A stretch of DNA of 9,461 bases from CAZEQJ01 sp964514385 (GTDB lineage Bacteria > Bacteroidota > Bacteroidia > Cytophagales > Cyclobacteriaceae): assembly GCA_964514385.1 (NCBI GenBank), contig CAZEQJ010000064.1, forward strand, positions 1 to 9,461, in the 5' to 3' direction. Numbering within the stretch: the first letter of the stretch is position 1; each line of letters starts with the position of its first letter. The translations under genes and the position numbers were made by a program. The notes beneath the pieces were generated by a model. It saw nothing but the letters and a program-made list of their open reading frames with translations, did not search any database and was not told the origin of the DNA. Positions 7,041 through 9,461 of this stretch are shown piece by piece.

Positions 7041-7463
7041 GTGATCTCAAAAAAGACCAAATACGGACTTAAAGCACTTACCTATCTTGCAAGAAAAGAA
7101 AAAGGTGTAAACGTACAGATATCTGCTATTTCCAGGGAAGAAAACATACCGCAGAAGTTTCTGGAAAGTATCCTGCTCGATCTTCGGAAGTCCGGTTTTC
7201 TCGGCTCAAAGAAAGGAAAGGGTGGGGGGTATTATCTGATGAAGCCTGCCGAATCAATAAATATCGCCGCCGTTTACCGAATACTTGAGGGCCCCATTGC
7301 CATGGTGCCATGCGTGAGTCTGAACTTTTATGAAAAATGTGACGATTGCCGTGATGAAGCCACCTGTACCGTACACCAGCTCATGATACAGGTAAGGGAT
7401 AGCACATTAGAAATTTACAACAATACTACATTAGCGGATCTTATCTTAAAGGCGGAAAACTGA
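7041..7463 (+). CDS. Rrf2 family transcriptional regulator with four-Cys cluster
   Basis: This 140-residue DNA-binding protein starts at GTG 7041; no in-frame ATG lies between it and an upstream stop at 7014. The N-terminal winged helix-turn-helix (about 1-70) includes the Rrf2 opening KKTKYGLKAL, a recognition region near 36-52 and the wing GSKKGKGGGYYL. The effector region carries C91, C100, C103, C109 and H112. C103-x5-C109-x2-H112 reproduces the C98-x5-C104-x2-H107 spacing of E. coli IscR, but the first Cys is 12 residues before C103 rather than 6, and C100 is extra. An Fe-S or other redox/thiol-sensing site is therefore likely. It lies directly upstream of cysH, whose promoter holds an inverted repeat, so it probably controls that sulfur operon, as CymR does in Firmicutes. 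Specific ligand and targets are inferred only. Confidence 0.92.
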   Translation: MISKKTKYGLKALTYLARKEKGVNVQISAISREENIPQKFLESILLDLRKSGFLGSKKGKGGGYYLMKPAESINIAAVYRILEGPIAMVPCVSLNFYEKCDDCRDEATCTVHQLMIQVRDSTLEIYNNTTLADLILKAEN

Positions 7464-7482
7464 TATTTTCGAATTATTGCTG

Positions 7483-7501
7483 AACATTTATTAAAAATGT
7501 T
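7483..7501. promoter_or_regulatory. Inverted repeat, candidate Rrf2 operator at the cysH promoter
   Basis: AACATTT-ATTAA-AAATGTT is a perfect 7-bp inverted repeat with a 5-bp spacer. Its right end overlaps the TTG -33 element (7500-7502) of the cysH promoter, so a bound protein would block RNA polymerase. It lies 20 bp downstream of the Rrf2 gene. As a hairpin it is weak (AT-rich, no following T-run), so a terminator role is less likely than an operator. Confidence 0.5.
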
Positions 7502-7533
7502 GCGGTAAAGAGAAGAAATATACTTTATATTTG
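7500..7533 (+). promoter_or_regulatory. Promoter of the cysH-sulfite reductase operon
   Basis: TTG (7500-7502) is followed after 23 bp by TATATTTG (7526-7533), a perfect match to the Bacteroidota -7 consensus TAnnTTTG. The spacing is at the upper end of the TTG-N17-23-TAnnTTTG pattern described for Flavobacterium. Transcription would start near 7540, giving a leader of about 20 nt before ATG 7561. This is the best promoter match in the window. Confidence 0.65.
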
Positions 7534-7560
7534 CATTTATCTACTAAATCTATAGGGTAT

Positions 7561-8184
7561 ATGATTAATGTAAACATTGACTCACTCAATAAATCCTTCC
7601 GCCATAAAACACCGGATGAGATAATTGACTGGGCGTTAGGCTTATCAGAAAAGCGGATTGTAACCACAAGTTTTGGAACATACTCCGCCGTATTACTTAG
7701 CACATTCGCAGAAAAGGACCCAAAGATAGATGTAGTGTGGTGCGATACAGGTTACAATAATTATCAGACCTATCAGCATGCTGAAAAACTGATCAGCCGT
7801 TACAACCTGAACATGAAAATCTATACGCCAAAATTAACCAGAGGCTACCTTGATATTAAACTGGGAATGCCCACCGTAGATGACCCAAAACATGAAGAAT
7901 TTTCCGAAATTGTAAAACTTGAACCTTTTCGCAGAGCGCTGGACGAGTTGCAGCCGGAACTGTGGTTTACCAACATAAGGGTAAGGCAGACCGAATACAG
8001 AAATTCCAAAGACATCTTAAGCTATAGCACCGACGGCATATTAAAAATTAGTCCGTTCTACTATTGGTCTGACGACGATCTTGACGATTACCTCAATGTG
8101 CGTCAGCTTCCTAAAAATACAGATTATTTCGATCCTGTTAAGGCACTTCAGTCCAGAGAGTGTGGTATTCATTTATTGGGATAA
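7561..8184 (+). CDS. cysH: Phosphoadenylyl/adenylyl-sulfate reductase (CysH)
   Basis: The 207-residue cytosolic enzyme reduces activated sulfate (PAPS or APS) to sulfite in assimilatory sulfate reduction. Family marks are the PP-loop TTSFGTYSAVLL at 35-46, DTGYN at 62-66, LEPFRRAL at 120-127, the sulfate-site segment NIRVRQTEYR at 138-147, SPFYYW at 164-169, and the catalytic Cys C201 in RECGIH near the C-terminus. Only two Cys are present (C61 and C201). The CC/CxxC pairs that bind a [4Fe-4S] cluster in APS reductases are missing, which by the established rule predicts a cluster-free, PAPS-using enzyme. It is shorter than E. coli CysH (about 244 residues). ATG 7561 is preferred over an in-frame TTG at 7531, which lies inside the -7 element. 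The siroheme reductase starts 16 bp after its stop. Confidence 0.9.
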   Translation: MINVNIDSLNKSFRHKTPDEIIDWALGLSEKRIVTTSFGTYSAVLLSTFAEKDPKIDVVWCDTGYNNYQTYQHAEKLISRYNLNMKIYTPKLTRGYLDIKLGMPTVDDPKHEEFSEIVKLEPFRRALDELQPELWFTNIRVRQTEYRNSKDILSYSTDGILKISPFYYWSDDDLDDYLNVRQLPKNTDYFDPVKALQSRECGIHLLG

Positions 8185-8200
8185 ATATTAAATATCAGCT

Positions 8201-9461
8201 ATGCAGAGTTTCAGATCTGAAATTGAGAATCCGCTTGTAGAGAAGGATATTATCGAGCTCGAAAAAAAAATACGGCTTTTTCGTGAGGGTAAAATCGATG
8301 AAGAGAAGTTTCGCTCGCTGAGACTGGCCAGAGGAGTATATGGGCAGCGACAGCAGGGAGTGCAAATGGTACGTATAAAACTACCTTATGGCAAGGTGAA
8401 CAGTGATCAGTTGATCAGGATTGCTGATGTGTCTGACGAATACTCCACAGGCAGGTTGCATATTACCACAAGACAGGATATACAAATCCATCATGTAAGC
8501 CTTGATCATACACCAGAGCTCTGGAGTAAGCTGGAACAAGAAGATATAACGCTTCGTGAAGCGTGCGGTAATACGCTTCGCAATGTGACTGCAAGCCCGA
8601 CTGCCGGCATAGATCCGGATGAACCATTTGATGTTTCACCCTATGCTCATGCTGTATTTCAATTCTTTTTAAGAAATCCTTTTTGCCAGGAAATGGGCAG
8701 AAAGTTTAAAATTTCATTTTCAGCTACTGATAAAGATGATGCCCTCGCATTTATGCATGATCTGGGTTTCATAGCCAAGGTCAAGGATGGTTTAAGAGGA
8801 TTTAAAGTATTGTTAGGGGGTGGTCTGGGTTCTCAACCCAATCATGGTATTGTGATTCACGAGTTTCTCGAATCCAAACACCTCATTCCATTGATTGAAG
8901 GGGTATTACGAGTATTTGACCGGTATGGAGAGCGAGAAAAGAGACATAAAGCGCGTCTTAAATTTCTCGTGAACAGCCTGGGCGTGGATGAATTCCTCAG
9001 TCTGATAGAACAGGAACAAAACGCAATCCACTACAAAGTATACGAAATTGATGTTCCACAGGAAAAAATAAAACTGACTGACCTGAAATCCCCCCGGGTT
9101 ATCATAGAAGATATTACTGATTTTGAATTGTGGAAGAGAACAAATGTGTTTGCTCAGAAACAAGAAGGTCTTTTTGCGATCGGTATAAGGGTACATCTTG
9201 GTGATTTTAAAACCGCTGTAGCAAGACAACTGGCTAAACTGATGAAGGACTACGGAGGTGATGAACTACGGTTTACCCTGCGTCAGGACATTCTTCTCAG
9301 ACATATAAAATCAAAACATATACCGTTTTTTTATCAGGAACTTAAAAAACTGGGCCTTGCCGATCCCGGGTACAACCGCACACGGGATATAACCGCCTGT
9401 CCGGGCACAGATACCTGTAATCTGGGCATTGCGAGCAGCACTGGTATCGCACGGGAACTGG
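8201..9461 (+). CDS. Siroheme/[4Fe-4S] sulfite (or nitrite) reductase, 3' end cut by window edge
   Basis: From ATG 8201, 420 codons stay open to the right edge, so this is the N-terminal part of a larger protein. It reduces sulfite to sulfide (or nitrite to ammonia) with six electrons. A ferredoxin-like half-domain (about 45-115) contains RLHITTRQDIQIHHV, the hallmark of this family. Next comes a siroheme-binding domain with NVTASPTAGI at 128-137 and RKFKISFSA at 167-175. A second half-domain (about 320-385) carries RFTLRQDILL, and then the first cluster motif follows, C400-x5-C406 (ACPGTDTCNLG). The second Cys pair (CxxxC) should lie beyond the window. The adjacent cysH favours sulfite as substrate and a role in cysteine synthesis, but nitrite reductases of this family look very similar, so substrate is inferred from context. 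Confidence 0.93.
   Translation, partial: MQSFRSEIENPLVEKDIIELEKKIRLFREGKIDEEKFRSLRLARGVYGQRQQGVQMVRIKLPYGKVNSDQLIRIADVSDEYSTGRLHITTRQDIQIHHVSLDHTPELWSKLEQEDITLREACGNTLRNVTASPTAGIDPDEPFDVSPYAHAVFQFFLRNPFCQEMGRKFKISFSATDKDDALAFMHDLGFIAKVKDGLRGFKVLLGGGLGSQPNHGIVIHEFLESKHLIPLIEGVLRVFDRYGEREKRHKARLKFLVNSLGVDEFLSLIEQEQNAIHYKVYEIDVPQEKIKLTDLKSPRVIIEDITDFELWKRTNVFAQKQEGLFAIGIRVHLGDFKTAVARQLAKLMKDYGGDELRFTLRQDILLRHIKSKHIPFFYQELKKLGLADPGYNRTRDITACPGTDTCNLGIASSTGIAREL

Noticed and set aside
8906..9229. Minus-strand open frame of 107 codons
   Set aside because: It is antisense to the siroheme reductase, whose reading frame is uninterrupted and motif-rich.

Overview
This window looks like a chromosomal segment from a member of the Bacteroidota, probably the Cytophagales. 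The reasons are the moderate GC content, start codons preceded by A/T-rich sequence rather than Shine-Dalgarno motifs, a perfect Bacteroidota-type -7 element (TAnnTTTG) before cysH, and the flavour of the proteins: a short-Q-loop CydA, a secreted S9 peptidase and a Cys-rich Rrf2 regulator. The assignment to a phylum is inferred from these traits, not from a database match.

Layout. On the minus strand, leftward from 2235, lie cydA and then cydB. They overlap in a TAATG junction, and cydB runs off the left edge. A 245-bp divergent intergenic region (2236-2480) separates them from a plus-strand series that fills the rest of the window. That series is a CstB-type persulfide dioxygenase/double-rhodanese protein (2481-3890), a 1-Cys peroxiredoxin (3927-4595), an intrinsic terminator (about 4614-4640), a small CxxC metal-binding (HMA-type) protein (4656-4922), a secreted S9 prolyl-oligopeptidase-family peptidase (4962-7001), an Rrf2 regulator (7041-7463), cysH (7561-8184) and a siroheme sulfite/nitrite reductase (8201 to beyond the right edge). 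No tRNA, rRNA, mobile element or CRISPR array was seen, and no gene-free gap exceeds 300 bp.

How the genes fit together. Cytochrome bd is known in other bacteria as a sulfide-tolerant terminal oxidase. CstB-type enzymes oxidise persulfide to sulfite and thiosulfate. 1-Cys peroxiredoxins remove peroxides. CysH and the siroheme reductase make sulfite and sulfide for cysteine synthesis. The neighbourhood therefore reads as a sulfur and redox homeostasis locus that both makes and detoxifies reduced sulfur; this is inference from context.

Regulatory reading. The cydA-cstB intergenic region holds two GTAAC-N4-GT(T/A)AC sites. Each is centred exactly 36.5 bp from an imperfect -7-like element facing the adjacent gene, which suggests control of both divergent units by one CRP/FNR-type activator. 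A 19-bp inverted repeat overlaps the -33 element of the cysH promoter directly downstream of the Rrf2 gene, suggesting local control by Rrf2. A third perfect 14-bp palindrome precedes the S9 peptidase. The genes themselves belong to known families; the unexplained part of the window is this regulatory architecture.
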